Source: JBBSJZ01 sp041739875 (GTDB taxonomy: Bacteria > Planctomycetota > Planctomycetia > Pirellulales > Pirellulaceae). From it: a DNA stretch of 64,000 bases. The position numbers were made by a program, and so were the translations under genes. Under the pieces are notes generated by a model. The model saw nothing but the letters and a program-made list of their open reading frames with translations. It was not told the DNA's origin and searched no databases. Where the stretch lies: the NCBI GenBank assembly GCA_041739875.1, contig JBGSNA010000188.1, positions 1 to 64,000 on the forward strand, in the 5' to 3' direction. Shown here in pieces: positions 47,356 to 57,042 of the stretch (its first letter is position 1; every line of letters starts with the position of its first letter).

Positions 47356-47915
47356 GACTTCACAACACGAAAGCCGTCCGTTGTTAGCAAGTATGCTCGC
47401 AATCGATCGCGACACGCTTGGGCAAATTGAGCGACCTCGTCGGTTCGATAGCTTGGATACGTCCAGCGATGGTGAACCCATTTCTTGGCAACATAATTCA
47501 ACGTCACCTCAGCAAACATCCCGTCGCGGAGATAGATGCGATGATCGCGGTCCTTGGTCGTTGCCAAGACCAGTTTGGCCTGTGTCACGTAGCCTGAATC
47601 AAGATTAAGCGGTCGCACTTCCGGATGGTCGTGTGACTGGGCGTATTCAATCTCCCAAGCATTTGTAATGTGTTTCCACTCCGACAATCCACCGGGCTCG
47701 ATAAAGCCATTGAGCATCACAAGGACCTTATTTAAGTCGCTACCCATCGTCTCGGTGTAGAATCCGTTCGCTTCAAAGGGCAACGGATCTGCGACCAATT
47801 CGACTCCGCCCCACTCGTCATTGAGTTTCCGAATCGCCCAGTCGATCGCTTGCTGGTGCCGGCTGATCACGGCACAGATTCGGACAACCGGTTCGATAAT
47901 TCGTGTGTCTGCCAT
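47352..47915 (-). CDS. DUF4416 family protein
   Basis: A 187-residue protein recognised as DUF4416 by the spaced motifs ETMGSDL, WKHITNAWEIEY, RPLNLDSGYV, KLVLATTKDRDHRIYL and the WTYPSYRTDE close. The family occurs in thermophilic bacteria, deltaproteobacteria and planctomycetes and has no known activity. It is the first gene of the leftward group DUF4416-methyltransferase-polyketide synthase, with stop/start overlap into the methyltransferase. It is divergent from the aminotransferase. Confidence 0.85.
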   Translation of the reverse strand: MADTRIIEPVVRICAVISRHQQAIDWAIRKLNDEWGGVELVADPLPFEANGFYTETMGSDLNKVLVMLNGFIEPGGLSEWKHITNAWEIEYAQSHDHPEVRPLNLDSGYVTQAKLVLATTKDRDHRIYLRDGMFAEVTLNYVAKKWVHHRWTYPSYRTDEVAQFAQACRDRLRAYLLTTDGFRVVKS

Positions 47916-48025
47916 ACGTTTGTCGCCTTGAAGTCACGTGGCTACGCGGACTTCAGTCCGTTTGCTCACACCGCTAAACTGTCGTTGACTTCGAACCATC
48001 ATCGCACTTCACCCACGAACTTCAA

Positions 48026-49144
48026 ATGCACCCTTGGATTGCCCAGCGGACAACGACTTTTGACTCCAGCGGTATTCGCCGTGTCTTCGATTTGGCCGCT
48101 AAATTGAAGGATCCCGTCAATCTTTCGATCGGACAACCCGACTTTGACGTTCCTGAGGCGATCCAGCAAGCCGCCATTGATGCCATCCGAACGGGCAAAA
48201 ACGCATATTCCCCGACGCAGGGCATCGCCCCACTCCGGGAAGCGATTCTTGCCGATGTCAAAGCGCGATACGGTCACGCCGATCGAGACGTCTTCATCAG
48301 TAGCGGCACGAGCGGCGGGTTGGTGTTGACGATGCTATCGATGGTGAACCCAGGCGACGAAGTGATTTTTCTCGATCCGTACTTTGTCATGTACCCGGCA
48401 CTCGTGAAGCTGTGCGGTGGCGTGCCTGTGACGATCGACTCGTACCCAGATTTCCGTCTCGACGTGGACAAGATTGCTGCGGCGATTACCCCCAGAACCA
48501 AATTGATTTTGGTTAACAGCCCCGCGAACCCGACAGGCGTAACGGCCACACGCGAAGAGCTCGAAGCTGTCGCCAAGCTGGCTGCTGAGCACAATATCGC
48601 GCTGATTTCAGACGAGATTTACAGTCGCTTCATGTACGATGAACCATTCATTTCGCCGGCTTCGTATAACGACCAAACCATCGTGATTGATGGATTCAGC
48701 AAGAGTCACGCCATGACCGGTTGGCGTGTGGGTTATGTTCACGGTCCAAGCGAGATCATTCGCACGATGCTGAAGCTCCAACAGTACTCGTTCGTTTGCG
48801 CCCCCCAACCGTTCCAGTGGGCGGCTTTATCCGCGCTCGACATCACGCTTGATGAACATATTGAAGCCTATCGCCGCAAACGCGACTTAATCGTCGACGG
48901 GCTCGCCGATCATTACGAGATTGCCAAGCCAGGCGGCGCGTTCTATGTCTTCCCCAAGGCACCCATTGCAAGCGGCGCTGCGTTCGTTGAAAAGGGAATC
49001 GAAAACGGGCTGCTTGTCATTCCAGGCAATATCTTCAGCGCACGCGATTCGCACTTCCGAATCAGCTTCGCGGCGTCGGATGAGATGCTCCAACGCGGCA
49101 TTGATCTGCTAGTCAAGCTTGCCGAAATGGAGCAAACGCAATGA
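48026..49144 (+). CDS. Class I/II pyridoxal-phosphate aminotransferase
   Basis: An aspartate-aminotransferase-fold enzyme of 372 residues. Visible features are SIGQPDFDVPE, the phosphate-binding GTSGGLVLT, the NSPANPTG substrate motif, the DEIY segment, and the PLP Lys226 in DGFSKSHAMTGWR; the final RISFA Arg binds the substrate carboxylate. It likely transaminates aspartate or aromatic/branched amino acids; the exact substrate cannot be told. Start: ATG at 48026. The promoter region (47916-48025) is shared with the DUF4416 gene. Confidence 0.93.
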   Translation: MHPWIAQRTTTFDSSGIRRVFDLAAKLKDPVNLSIGQPDFDVPEAIQQAAIDAIRTGKNAYSPTQGIAPLREAILADVKARYGHADRDVFISSGTSGGLVLTMLSMVNPGDEVIFLDPYFVMYPALVKLCGGVPVTIDSYPDFRLDVDKIAAAITPRTKLILVNSPANPTGVTATREELEAVAKLAAEHNIALISDEIYSRFMYDEPFISPASYNDQTIVIDGFSKSHAMTGWRVGYVHGPSEIIRTMLKLQQYSFVCAPQPFQWAALSALDITLDEHIEAYRRKRDLIVDGLADHYEIAKPGGAFYVFPKAPIASGAAFVEKGIENGLLVIPGNIFSARDSHFRISFAASDEMLQRGIDLLVKLAEMEQTQ

Positions 49145-49183
49145 CCTTTGACTACAGAAAGGAGACGCCTATTCTGCTCATGA

Positions 49184-50932
49184 TCAACCCAGGCGATCGG
49201 TCGCAATGTGGTAATGCGGGTCTTCGGAGACGTTGATTTCGACAAGATCACCCGCCCTATCAAGCAGCGTGCGGCATTCGGTGCTGAGGTGCGTTAGGTG
49301 CACTCGCTTGCCAAGAGAATCGTACTTCTCAGCCAAAACGTTGATGGCTTCGAGGGCTGATTGATCATAAACGCGAGTGTAATAGAAGTCGATTACAACG
49401 TCGTCTGGATCGCTCGCAGGATCAAACATCTCTTTAAACGATGACACCGAGGCAAAAAATAACGGGCCGTGAAGTTGATAGATTTTGCTGCCGAACTCGT
49501 TGTATTTCACTTCCACGCCCATGTGTGTCGCGTGTTGCCACGCAAAAACGAGCGCAGACACGATCACGCCGAGAATGACCGCTGACGCCAAATCGTGCAT
49601 GACGACGGTGTACGCCGACACCAAGATCATCACAAACATGTCGCTGCGTGGCATGCGGCGAAGCATCTTGATGGACGCCCATTCGAACGTGCCGATTACG
49701 ACCATGAACATCACGCCGACGAGCGCAGCCATGGGGATTTGCTCAATTAGCGGGGCCATGAACAACACGAACATCAAAAGACAGACGGCTGCAGTGATGC
49801 CAGATAAGCGACCGCGGCCGCCTGAATTGACGTTAATCAGTGACTGGCCAATCATCGCACATCCGCCCATGCCACCAAAGAAACCTGTTACAAGGTTCGC
49901 AATTCCTTGACCCACGCATTCACGATTGCCTTGGCCGCGAGTCTCTGTGATTTCGTCGATTAAGGTCAGCGTCATCAAGGATTCAATCAGCCCGACGCCG
50001 CACAACACAATCGCGAATGGGAAAATGATCCTCAATGTTTCCCAGTTGATCGGAACGATCGAGTATTCAAGAAAGAACAACTGAGGCAACGAGCCGCTCA
50101 TTCCTGAGTCCGCCTTCGCGTCAATATTTGGCTGCGGGCTGTCTTCTGCAAGCGAACTGTCTACTGCAAGCGAACCGTCTGGGGTCTCGGTGCTCGGCAG
50201 AGGCACAAGCTTCATGTCGTTTTCGGCATCAACGTCCGACTCGAGCCTAGCTTTCGCAATCGCGACTGCTTGTGAGTTGGTTCTCAACATATCGCCCACC
50301 GTCGCAAGCAAATGGTCGTCACGAGTTGTGCTCGCCGCTTGGTTGATCGCATACGAGATCATGCTCACGGTGAGAATCGCGACCAACGTTGCCGGCACCG
50401 CACGGGTGAGTCGTGGGAGCAACCAAATGATACCCATCGTTAATGCAATCAAGACGAGCATGATGCCTAATTGAGTGCCTCCCAGATACACCAGGTCCCC
50501 GCTGCTGGATAGCGTTTTGAAGCTACCTAATTGTGCAAGCCCGATGACGATAGCCAGACCGTTCACGAATCCAAGCATAACCGAATGCGGCACCATGCGA
50601 ATGAACTTTCCGAGTCGACCGATGCCGATTGAGATTTGAAGCAGTCCGCACAAAATCACCGTCGGAAAAAGATATTCGACGCCGTGCTGTGACACGAGTG
50701 CGACGACAACAACAGCCATCGCGCCAGTCGCTCCCGAGATCATTCCCGGTCGACCGCCAAGGACCGCTGTGATGAGTCCCATGAAGAACGCGGAGTACAG
50801 GCCAATCAGCGGCGATACGCCAGCCACAAACGCAAATGCAATCGCTTCGGGAACAAGCGCTAGAGCTACCGTCAGCCCCGATAAAACATCGTTCTTAATC
50901 GAACCAGCTTGTCGTCGGAAAAAATTCAGCAT
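49184..50932 (-). CDS. SulP-family anion transporter
   Basis: A 582-residue inner-membrane transporter from the ATG at 50932 (33 codons downstream of a longer frame that has no ribosome site). About twelve hydrophobic helices and the SulP opening GLTVALALVPEAIAFAFVAG are present; a cytoplasmic STAS domain ends the protein (residues ~480-582, with DQSALEAINVLAEKYDSLGK). It probably transports sulfate, bicarbonate or a similar anion with Na+ or H+. A ~65-residue acidic loop rich in Ser/Asp (around residues 235-300, SLAVDSSLAEDS) lies between helices and is encoded partly by an 18-bp tandem duplication (50139-50174). Confidence 0.92.
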   Translation of the reverse strand: MLNFFRRQAGSIKNDVLSGLTVALALVPEAIAFAFVAGVSPLIGLYSAFFMGLITAVLGGRPGMISGATGAMAVVVVALVSQHGVEYLFPTVILCGLLQISIGIGRLGKFIRMVPHSVMLGFVNGLAIVIGLAQLGSFKTLSSSGDLVYLGGTQLGIMLVLIALTMGIIWLLPRLTRAVPATLVAILTVSMISYAINQAASTTRDDHLLATVGDMLRTNSQAVAIAKARLESDVDAENDMKLVPLPSTETPDGSLAVDSSLAEDSPQPNIDAKADSGMSGSLPQLFFLEYSIVPINWETLRIIFPFAIVLCGVGLIESLMTLTLIDEITETRGQGNRECVGQGIANLVTGFFGGMGGCAMIGQSLINVNSGGRGRLSGITAAVCLLMFVLFMAPLIEQIPMAALVGVMFMVVIGTFEWASIKMLRRMPRSDMFVMILVSAYTVVMHDLASAVILGVIVSALVFAWQHATHMGVEVKYNEFGSKIYQLHGPLFFASVSSFKEMFDPASDPDDVVIDFYYTRVYDQSALEAINVLAEKYDSLGKRVHLTHLSTECRTLLDRAGDLVEINVSEDPHYHIATDRLG

Positions 50933-51235
50933 GAGTCGTCCAAAGCACCAGTAAAACGCCAAAGCGGCGACGGAAGGAGCGCGGACTATAGTGGAGGTCC
51001 GTTCTGGGTCAATATTGGTCGGCAAGACCAAGTATCCGACACAAACGTGAACGCAATTCCGAATGGACTCAGAGGGTCTTGGTCTCCCCGTTAGTATACG
51101 GCTGAGGCGTCGTATTTCCCCTGTGTCGCCCCGGATAGCTGCCCGCGTGCCATGATTAAAGTCGCTAAGATATCGCGATAATCGTTCCCGCCCAGATATT
51201 CCAATTCTCTCGTTTTGCTCCCCGTGGATACCATC

Positions 51236-52390
51236 GTGAAGCTCTCCAAATTTTTTTTACGCACCGTTTCTACACTTCTTTTGCTGGTCATGAATGGAGG
51301 GTATGGGCATGCCCAGGAGGCGCCGGCGACTGCGACGCTCGATCCTGCAATGGACGTCAATTGCAAGGCCGCTGAGGGATTGCAATGGCACGACGTGACG
51401 CAGTGGGGTGTCGAAGGGCGGATACTCCCAGACCAAGAACGTGCGAATTGGTTCGATCGTTTGCCCTCGTCGGCGGAGAAATCAGTTACCAGCAATGTTT
51501 GGAATCTGAGTCGTGATAGCACCGGTATGATGGTTCGATTTACGACCGATGCGACGGCGATTCACGTTCACTACAAACTTCGTAAATCGAATTTGGGAAT
51601 GCCCCATATGCCTGCCACGGGCGTCAGTGGAGTTGACTTGTATGCTCGCGATACAGAAGGCAAATGGCGATGGGTTCAGGTCACGAAACCTGCGACTCAA
51701 GAAGTCAAAGCGGAAATTGTTTCTGGTCTCGCGCCAGGCGAGCGAGAGTACGCCGCCTACTTGCCGCTTTACAACGGTGTCGAGTTCATGAGTATCGGTG
51801 TACCCCAAGGGAGCAAATTCATGAGTTTAGCTCCACGCGACAAGCCCATCGTATTTTACGGAACGAGTATCACGCACGGTGCCTGTGCCAGTCGTCCGGG
51901 GATGGTTCACACAGCAATCCTGGGTCGACGATTCGATCATCCGGTTGCTAACCTTGGATTCTCGGGGAACGGTCGCATGGATCAAGCGGTCGGCGATTAT
52001 CTCGTACAGGTCGACGCAGCCGCGTATGTCATCGATTGTTTGCCGAATATGGGCCCCAGTGACGTTGAAAAGAAGTGCATTCCGCTGGTGAAACAGCTTC
52101 GAGCGGCGAGGCCAAACACACCGATTGTCTTGGTCGAAGATCGTCGAAACACCAACGATTGGATTCTTCCAGCTCGCAACAAGCACCACACCGATAACCA
52201 TGCGTCACTTCGAACCGCCTACGAGACACTTGTCCGAGAGGGAGTGGCTAATTTGCACTATATCCCTGGAGATCATCTTTACGGCGATGATGGAGACGGT
52301 GCGACTGACGGCTCCCATGCCAATGATTTGGGATTTAGTCGACAAGCGGACGTTTTTGAACCGATCCTTCGACAGGCTTTGAGCCTCTAA
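51236..52390 (+). CDS. Exported SGNH/GDSL hydrolase
   Basis: A secreted hydrolase of 384 residues. The start is GTG at 51236 by preference, since it opens a good signal peptide (KLSKFFLRTVSTLLLLVMNGGYGHA); GTG 51224 and TTG 51215 are alternatives and no ATG exists. An N-terminal beta-rich SGNH-hydrolase-type domain (residues ~35-195) precedes the catalytic domain with block I GTSITHG (Ser nucleophile), the Gly and Asn of LGFSGNG, and DGSHAND with Asp and His. Substrates are probably acyl or acetyl esters of polysaccharides. Confidence 0.87.
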   Translation: MKLSKFFLRTVSTLLLLVMNGGYGHAQEAPATATLDPAMDVNCKAAEGLQWHDVTQWGVEGRILPDQERANWFDRLPSSAEKSVTSNVWNLSRDSTGMMVRFTTDATAIHVHYKLRKSNLGMPHMPATGVSGVDLYARDTEGKWRWVQVTKPATQEVKAEIVSGLAPGEREYAAYLPLYNGVEFMSIGVPQGSKFMSLAPRDKPIVFYGTSITHGACASRPGMVHTAILGRRFDHPVANLGFSGNGRMDQAVGDYLVQVDAAAYVIDCLPNMGPSDVEKKCIPLVKQLRAARPNTPIVLVEDRRNTNDWILPARNKHHTDNHASLRTAYETLVREGVANLHYIPGDHLYGDDGDGATDGSHANDLGFSRQADVFEPILRQALSL

Positions 52391-52479
52391 AGTGATGCAT
52401 GGCGACCTCGACGGGGGTTGACGGTTCGAGTTTTGCAGTCAAGAACTGCGACGTCACTCCTTCATCATGAGAAACTTTT

Positions 52480-53424
52480 TTGACCGCGCAAGACAGCGAT
52501 CCACTCAAGCATTCTTCGCGTGATTTGCGAGTTGGAATCGCGTGTGCTATCGCTGCTCACACGATGTGGGGGCTGTTCCCGCTCTATTGGCGCCAGCTCA
52601 CGCACGTTGCTTCCTTGGAACTCGTTTGGCACCGCATTCTTTGGTCGTTCGTGCTACTCAGCATCGTGATTCCCTTGATGATGTGGCGAGGCGACTTGGG
52701 CGGATTCGGCTTGCTTGCTCGAGCACTAACCAGTCGCAAGCTGTGGTTGGTGTATGGCACCGCTGCATGCATGATCGCGATCAACTGGTTTGCCTTCATT
52801 TGGGCTGTCAACAACCACCATGTGCTCGAAGCGTCATTGGGTTACTACATCAATCCATTACTCAACGTGTTGCTCGGTGTCGTGGTCTTACGAGAGAGGC
52901 TTGTTGGGATCCAATGGATGGCTGTGGGGATAGCGACCGTGGGCGTCACAATTATGTCAGTAACAAGCGGTTCGATTCCTTGGGTTTCGTTTGCTATGGC
53001 CATTTCGTTTGCACTCTACGGCCTGATCAAAAAGAAAGCGTCGCTTCCGCCGTTGATGGGGTTGTGGATGGAGCTTGCGGTTCTTGTCCTGCCGGCTGCG
53101 ATTGTCCTCGGTATGAAAGCGTCTGCGGGCACAGGCGCGATGAATGATGGAAATGCGGTCGCGAGGCTGATGCTAATTGGAGGCGGATTGGTGACTGTCG
53201 CGCCGCTGACGCTCTTTGCAATTGCTGTGAAACGAGTCGACTTGTCGCTGATCGGCATTCTTCAATATGTCGGTCCGACGCTGCAATTCCTCGTTGGCGT
53301 GTTCGTTTTTCATGAACCGCTCGATCAATGGCGAATGATCGGGTTCCTCTTTGTTTGGACCGCGCTGTTGACGTTTATCGTCGGCCCCCGATTCATTCGA
53401 CGAGCAACCAAGCTCGATTATTAA
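52480..53424 (+). CDS. rarD: RarD family EamA transporter
   Basis: A 314-residue ten-helix drug/metabolite transporter. It contains the RarD opening GIACAIAAHTMWGLFPLYWR, the LLWRHIL-like LVWHRIL and the INWFAFIWAVNN segment after helix 3; two EamA repeats cover residues ~17-150 and ~160-300. RarD members are thought to export small metabolites; the substrate is unknown. The start is TTG at 52480. An ATG at 52467 lies one base out of frame before a run of six T residues; loss of one T would join it in frame. The 3' end overlaps a longer frame of the next gene. Confidence 0.9.
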   Translation: MTAQDSDPLKHSSRDLRVGIACAIAAHTMWGLFPLYWRQLTHVASLELVWHRILWSFVLLSIVIPLMMWRGDLGGFGLLARALTSRKLWLVYGTAACMIAINWFAFIWAVNNHHVLEASLGYYINPLLNVLLGVVVLRERLVGIQWMAVGIATVGVTIMSVTSGSIPWVSFAMAISFALYGLIKKKASLPPLMGLWMELAVLVLPAAIVLGMKASAGTGAMNDGNAVARLMLIGGGLVTVAPLTLFAIAVKRVDLSLIGILQYVGPTLQFLVGVFVFHEPLDQWRMIGFLFVWTALLTFIVGPRFIRRATKLDY

Positions 53425-53483
53425 CGTCGTTCCTATGGGCTATACTGAGGGGCTTGATCGAGTCCTCCTTGCTTTGGTGCTGC

Positions 53484-54578
53484 ATGAACATGAACTTATC
53501 CCGTCGAACGTTTCTTGCTTCCGCAAGTTCCACAGCAACTGCAATCGCTGCGTCGTCAGTGCTCCACCCGCACGTTTCCTTCGGCCAAGAAGGATCGCGA
53601 ATTCGTGTCGGCCAGATTGGTACTGCGCACGCACACGCCGCTGGCAAACTGGAAACGTTTCGCAAGCTGAGTGATGTTTACGAAGTTGTCGGTGTTGTTG
53701 AGCCGGATTCTGTTCGCCAGTCCGCAGCAATGAAGAACAAAGCGTATGCAAATGTTGTTTGGATGAGTGAGGACGAGCTGCTCAATGCGAGCGGGTTGCG
53801 GTGCGTAGCTGTTGAGACAGAAATACGCGAACTTGTTCCCACGGCCCAACGCTGTATTGATGCTGGAATGCACGTCCATCTGGATAAACCCGCAGGTGAT
53901 TCGTTGTCAGCGCTGAGGACACTGCATCAGTCCGCATCGAGCAAAAAGTTGTGTATCCAGATGGGATATATGTTTCGCTACAACGCCGCTTTTTCGTTGG
54001 CTGCTCAAGCGATCCACGCGGGTTGGTTGGGCGAAGTGTTTGAACTACACGGTGTGATGAGCAAGAAAGTTGGCCAAGCGGACCGCGATGAACTTCGAAA
54101 GTATCCTGGCGGAACCATGTTCGAGTTAGGTTGTCATCTCGTCGATGCAATGGTCTGGATGCTTGGGAAGCCGACTTCCACCACATCGTTCATTCGACAA
54201 ACGATGCAGGATGATCTGGCCGATAATATGCTGGCGACGTTTGATTATCCGAAAGCAACCGCGACGATCCGTTCAAGTGTTCTGGAGCCGTTCGGAAGTC
54301 GACGTCGGCAATTCACCATCGTCGGGACAGAGGGTGTCGTTGATATTCGACCACTCGAGCCACCTCGACTCGAATTGTCGCTTGAGAAACCACGTGGCGA
54401 CTTCAAGGCTGGCACACAAACGGTCGAGTTGGAACGTCCTGCCGGGCGCTACGATGGTGACATGTTGGACCTCGCCGCAGTCATTCGTGGTGAAAAACAA
54501 TTCCAGTGGAATGCCGCACACGATCTTGCCACGCACGAATCAATTCTTCGTGCGAGTGGTCTCCGCATCGACGACTAG
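53484..54578 (+). CDS. Exported Gfo/Idh/MocA family oxidoreductase
   Basis: A 364-residue dehydrogenase-type protein from the ATG at 53484 (or 53490), with a Tat signal LSRRTFLASAS (residues ~4-14) and a cleavage region near FGQEG. The cofactor half begins IRVGQIGTAHAHA; the catalytic segment HLDKPAGD replaces the usual EKP by DKP. The later GGTMFELGCHLVDAM fits the family. A longer frame to 53328 overlaps rarD and lacks a signal. It is the third Tat-type Gfo/Idh/MocA in this window. Substrate unknown. Confidence 0.88.
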   Translation: MNMNLSRRTFLASASSTATAIAASSVLHPHVSFGQEGSRIRVGQIGTAHAHAAGKLETFRKLSDVYEVVGVVEPDSVRQSAAMKNKAYANVVWMSEDELLNASGLRCVAVETEIRELVPTAQRCIDAGMHVHLDKPAGDSLSALRTLHQSASSKKLCIQMGYMFRYNAAFSLAAQAIHAGWLGEVFELHGVMSKKVGQADRDELRKYPGGTMFELGCHLVDAMVWMLGKPTSTTSFIRQTMQDDLADNMLATFDYPKATATIRSSVLEPFGSRRRQFTIVGTEGVVDIRPLEPPRLELSLEKPRGDFKAGTQTVELERPAGRYDGDMLDLAAVIRGEKQFQWNAAHDLATHESILRASGLRIDD

Positions 54579-54618
54579 CTTGTTGGCGTTTGCTGTTCTC
54601 GCACCAGGTAGATTGCTG

Positions 54619-55470
54619 TTAGGTAGTTAGCCGTTTGAATAGGTCTCGCACGTTGGATTTGAATTCAGCGGGCGAGTCATCGTTGTGTCCAAGCCGCTTG
54701 CCGATGGTCAGTCGTTTATTCGACGAGGGTATCACTTGGTGCAATTGGATCGCTGAATCGAGCGGAACGATATAATCCGCGTCTCCGTGCCACTGCACAA
54801 ACTCTCCAGCATAGGTTTGCAATTGACGTGTTGATGGGTACTTGTTGCGCATCAACCATCGCACGGGCAACCAGGGGAAATGGAAGCTGGCTACGTTGGT
54901 CAGCGAGTCAAACGTGCACTCCATCACCATTGCGCGGGGTTGCGTTGTTTCAGCTACCCCAGCAGCGACACCTCCGCCAATCGAGCGTCCCCACAGGACA
55001 ACGTCGGAGACCTGAGTTTGTTCTCGTTGGGCTAACCATTGGCAAGCGAGGATGCCATCGGACACAAGTTCCTTCTCGCTTGGCTTGCCTTGGCTTCGGC
55101 CATAACCACGATAGTCCATCACCAGGATACTGGCACCGAGTTGATCTCGCCACCACGACATCTCTAAACCACACGATGATACGTCTTCGCCGTTACCATG
55201 GAAGAACACAGCCGATGAGCGTGCCGACTCGTGCGGCAAGTACCATCCGTGCAGTCGTATTTGATCCTCGGTGTCGATCCAGACATCTTCGCGAACGATC
55301 CCCACTGGGTCCCAATCGCCGGATGACGCATCCGGTATTGGATAGAGCAAGCTTCGCTCGAGCATCATCAATAGCATCAGCACACATCCGGAGCTTACGA
55401 CGATGAAACCGATCGCTCGTGAACGTTTGCTCCAAAGCGGACGAGCTCTCGGTAGGGGTTGTTGTTCCAT
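54619..55470 (-). CDS. Membrane-anchored alpha/beta hydrolase
   Basis: A 283-residue hydrolase from the ATG at 55470, with one N-terminal helix (residues ~20-40, FIVVSSGCVLMLLMMLE) that anchors an extracytoplasmic domain. It has FHGNGE (oxyanion hole), MDYRGYGRS, the nucleophile Ser in GRSIGGG, an Asp in WHGDADY and a C-terminal GHNDD His. It matches the BAAT/FrsA-like 'alpha/beta hydrolase with N-terminal helix' group. A GTG at 55491, seven codons earlier, overlaps the stop of the caspase-like gene by one base, so it is co-transcribed with it. Confidence 0.85.
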   Translation of the reverse strand: MEQQPLPRARPLWSKRSRAIGFIVVSSGCVLMLLMMLERSLLYPIPDASSGDWDPVGIVREDVWIDTEDQIRLHGWYLPHESARSSAVFFHGNGEDVSSCGLEMSWWRDQLGASILVMDYRGYGRSQGKPSEKELVSDGILACQWLAQREQTQVSDVVLWGRSIGGGVAAGVAETTQPRAMVMECTFDSLTNVASFHFPWLPVRWLMRNKYPSTRQLQTYAGEFVQWHGDADYIVPLDSAIQLHQVIPSSNKRLTIGKRLGHNDDSPAEFKSNVRDLFKRLTT

Positions 55471-55490
55471 GTTAAGCAAGACCTTGCTCA

Positions 55491-56978
55491 CTATTTTTCG
55501 ATTACACCGTTTTCGATTTCCACAAGTCGTTGAAAGTGAGCGATGGTCTCGGCGTCACCGAGTCGAACGAGATTCTCTCTCAAAATGACGTTCTCCATGG
55601 CACGAACAAATCGCTCGTACTTGACTCGCTTTTCGCGTTCATCAAGCGTATTGGAAACCGAATCTGTTGCCTCGCGATACTGCGCATAGTCGGGATGCAC
55701 TTCAACGGCATGGACGAAATCGTCGTGACGAGTTGTCACCAACTCGATCGAAACCGGGTTCATTAAGTTTGCGAGTTCCGGCCAGCGGGTTTTTAAGTCA
55801 GTCGAAATCTTCCGACGCAATTGGGATGCCTGGTCATCCGGACGCCCGCGATTACGGCTGCGCCCTCGTGAACGACTTTCGTCTTTGAGCCGCTCTGCCT
55901 TGTCGAGCCGATCTGGGCCGACCAGGTCGAGTTGCTCCGACAATCCTTCGAGAATGGCGTGGTCCGAAGGCGTCGCTAGCTTGAGGACTTCGTCATACGC
56001 CAAATCGCGAGGTAATAAATCAGGGTGCTGGTCATCTTGGAAACCGCTTTCGATGCCGAGAAATTCGCCGGACGTGTTGATTGGTAAATCAATGGTATCG
56101 CTTTGCAAAATCGTGTACGCGTGAGCTTCATCAAACGATACTTTGCCATCATTGTTGTAATCCGGCGACTCAATCGGTTGGTTCAATCGATTGTGCCCAG
56201 CGATGGCTTCCCAGAAGTAAGTGCTGTATTCGACATACGTGGATTCGTCGATGTCAGGTGTGCATCCGGCTGCGGGGCGATCGTGAACCGTTGCAAAGAA
56301 TCCACAACGTTGCTGGGTCGATAAACCACGATCAGGGTTTCCCTCGTTGTAGATGAGCCGAGAAAAGCCGCCTGCATGGCATTGGACCATGACGGTTGCG
56401 ACACTGACTCCTTGAGGCAGTGAGTCGAGGAGCTTGGCAAGCTCCACAACGTCGAGTCGTTCGCTATTCCACAGCGAGATTGAGGTGTTGTAGGGTTGGT
56501 TGCGCGTCGTGCTTTCATTGCCATGCGATGTGACATAAAGAAACAATCGGTCGCCGCTGCGCATCGAGGGGCCAACCGAGCCGAACCAACGACGGATGTT
56601 TTTCAAGCTCGTCTCACCGAGAACGTCGGGTACTTGGTGGTTGCGATACGACAGCCCTAGATCCGTGCGGCTGCCAAAGAATTCCGCCATCATTTGGTTC
56701 GCTGTCGGGATCGACTTGCGATCCATTACCTGCAGGTCATTGCCGGGGTGGTCACCATCCGCAAAGTAGACGCTTTGCGATTTCGGGTCGATTTGCTTTT
56801 CACGCAACACACGTTGCGAGAACTGTACGTTGCGTTCCAGCGACGCTTGGTTCCCAGAGGGAGCGTATCCACCACCAATCGTCAGGAAAAAGTCAGCTGC
56901 ATGGTTGTTACTACCAATCGAGGCCGCCCAGGCAAGGAAACACAAGCGAATGACGAATCGAGACTTGGCAATCGCCAT
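55491..56978 (-). CDS. Caspase-like (clan CD) peptidase with an EF-hand
   Basis: A 495-residue exported protein from the ATG at 56978, with a signal peptide (residues ~8-28). The clan CD dyad is visible as His152 in VTSHGN and Cys200 in VQCHAGG. An EF-hand loop DYNNDGKVSFDE (residues 273-284) implies Ca2+ binding. A charged, Arg/Ser-rich segment (RSRGRSRNRGR) and a helical tail with the LRRKIS...WPEL and EKRVKYERF stretches follow. The family relation (metacaspase or C13-like) is by motif only. The alpha/beta hydrolase lies directly downstream. Calcium control of a periplasmic protease is inference. Confidence 0.75.
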   Translation of the reverse strand: MAIAKSRFVIRLCFLAWAASIGSNNHAADFFLTIGGGYAPSGNQASLERNVQFSQRVLREKQIDPKSQSVYFADGDHPGNDLQVMDRKSIPTANQMMAEFFGSRTDLGLSYRNHQVPDVLGETSLKNIRRWFGSVGPSMRSGDRLFLYVTSHGNESTTRNQPYNTSISLWNSERLDVVELAKLLDSLPQGVSVATVMVQCHAGGFSRLIYNEGNPDRGLSTQQRCGFFATVHDRPAAGCTPDIDESTYVEYSTYFWEAIAGHNRLNQPIESPDYNNDGKVSFDEAHAYTILQSDTIDLPINTSGEFLGIESGFQDDQHPDLLPRDLAYDEVLKLATPSDHAILEGLSEQLDLVGPDRLDKAERLKDESRSRGRSRNRGRPDDQASQLRRKISTDLKTRWPELANLMNPVSIELVTTRHDDFVHAVEVHPDYAQYREATDSVSNTLDEREKRVKYERFVRAMENVILRENLVRLGDAETIAHFQRLVEIENGVIEK

Positions 56979-57042
56979 GGTTAGCTCTCGTGAAGTGGCA
57001 GATTGGAATGCGGTCAAAAAACGAAGTCATCGGACATTTATC

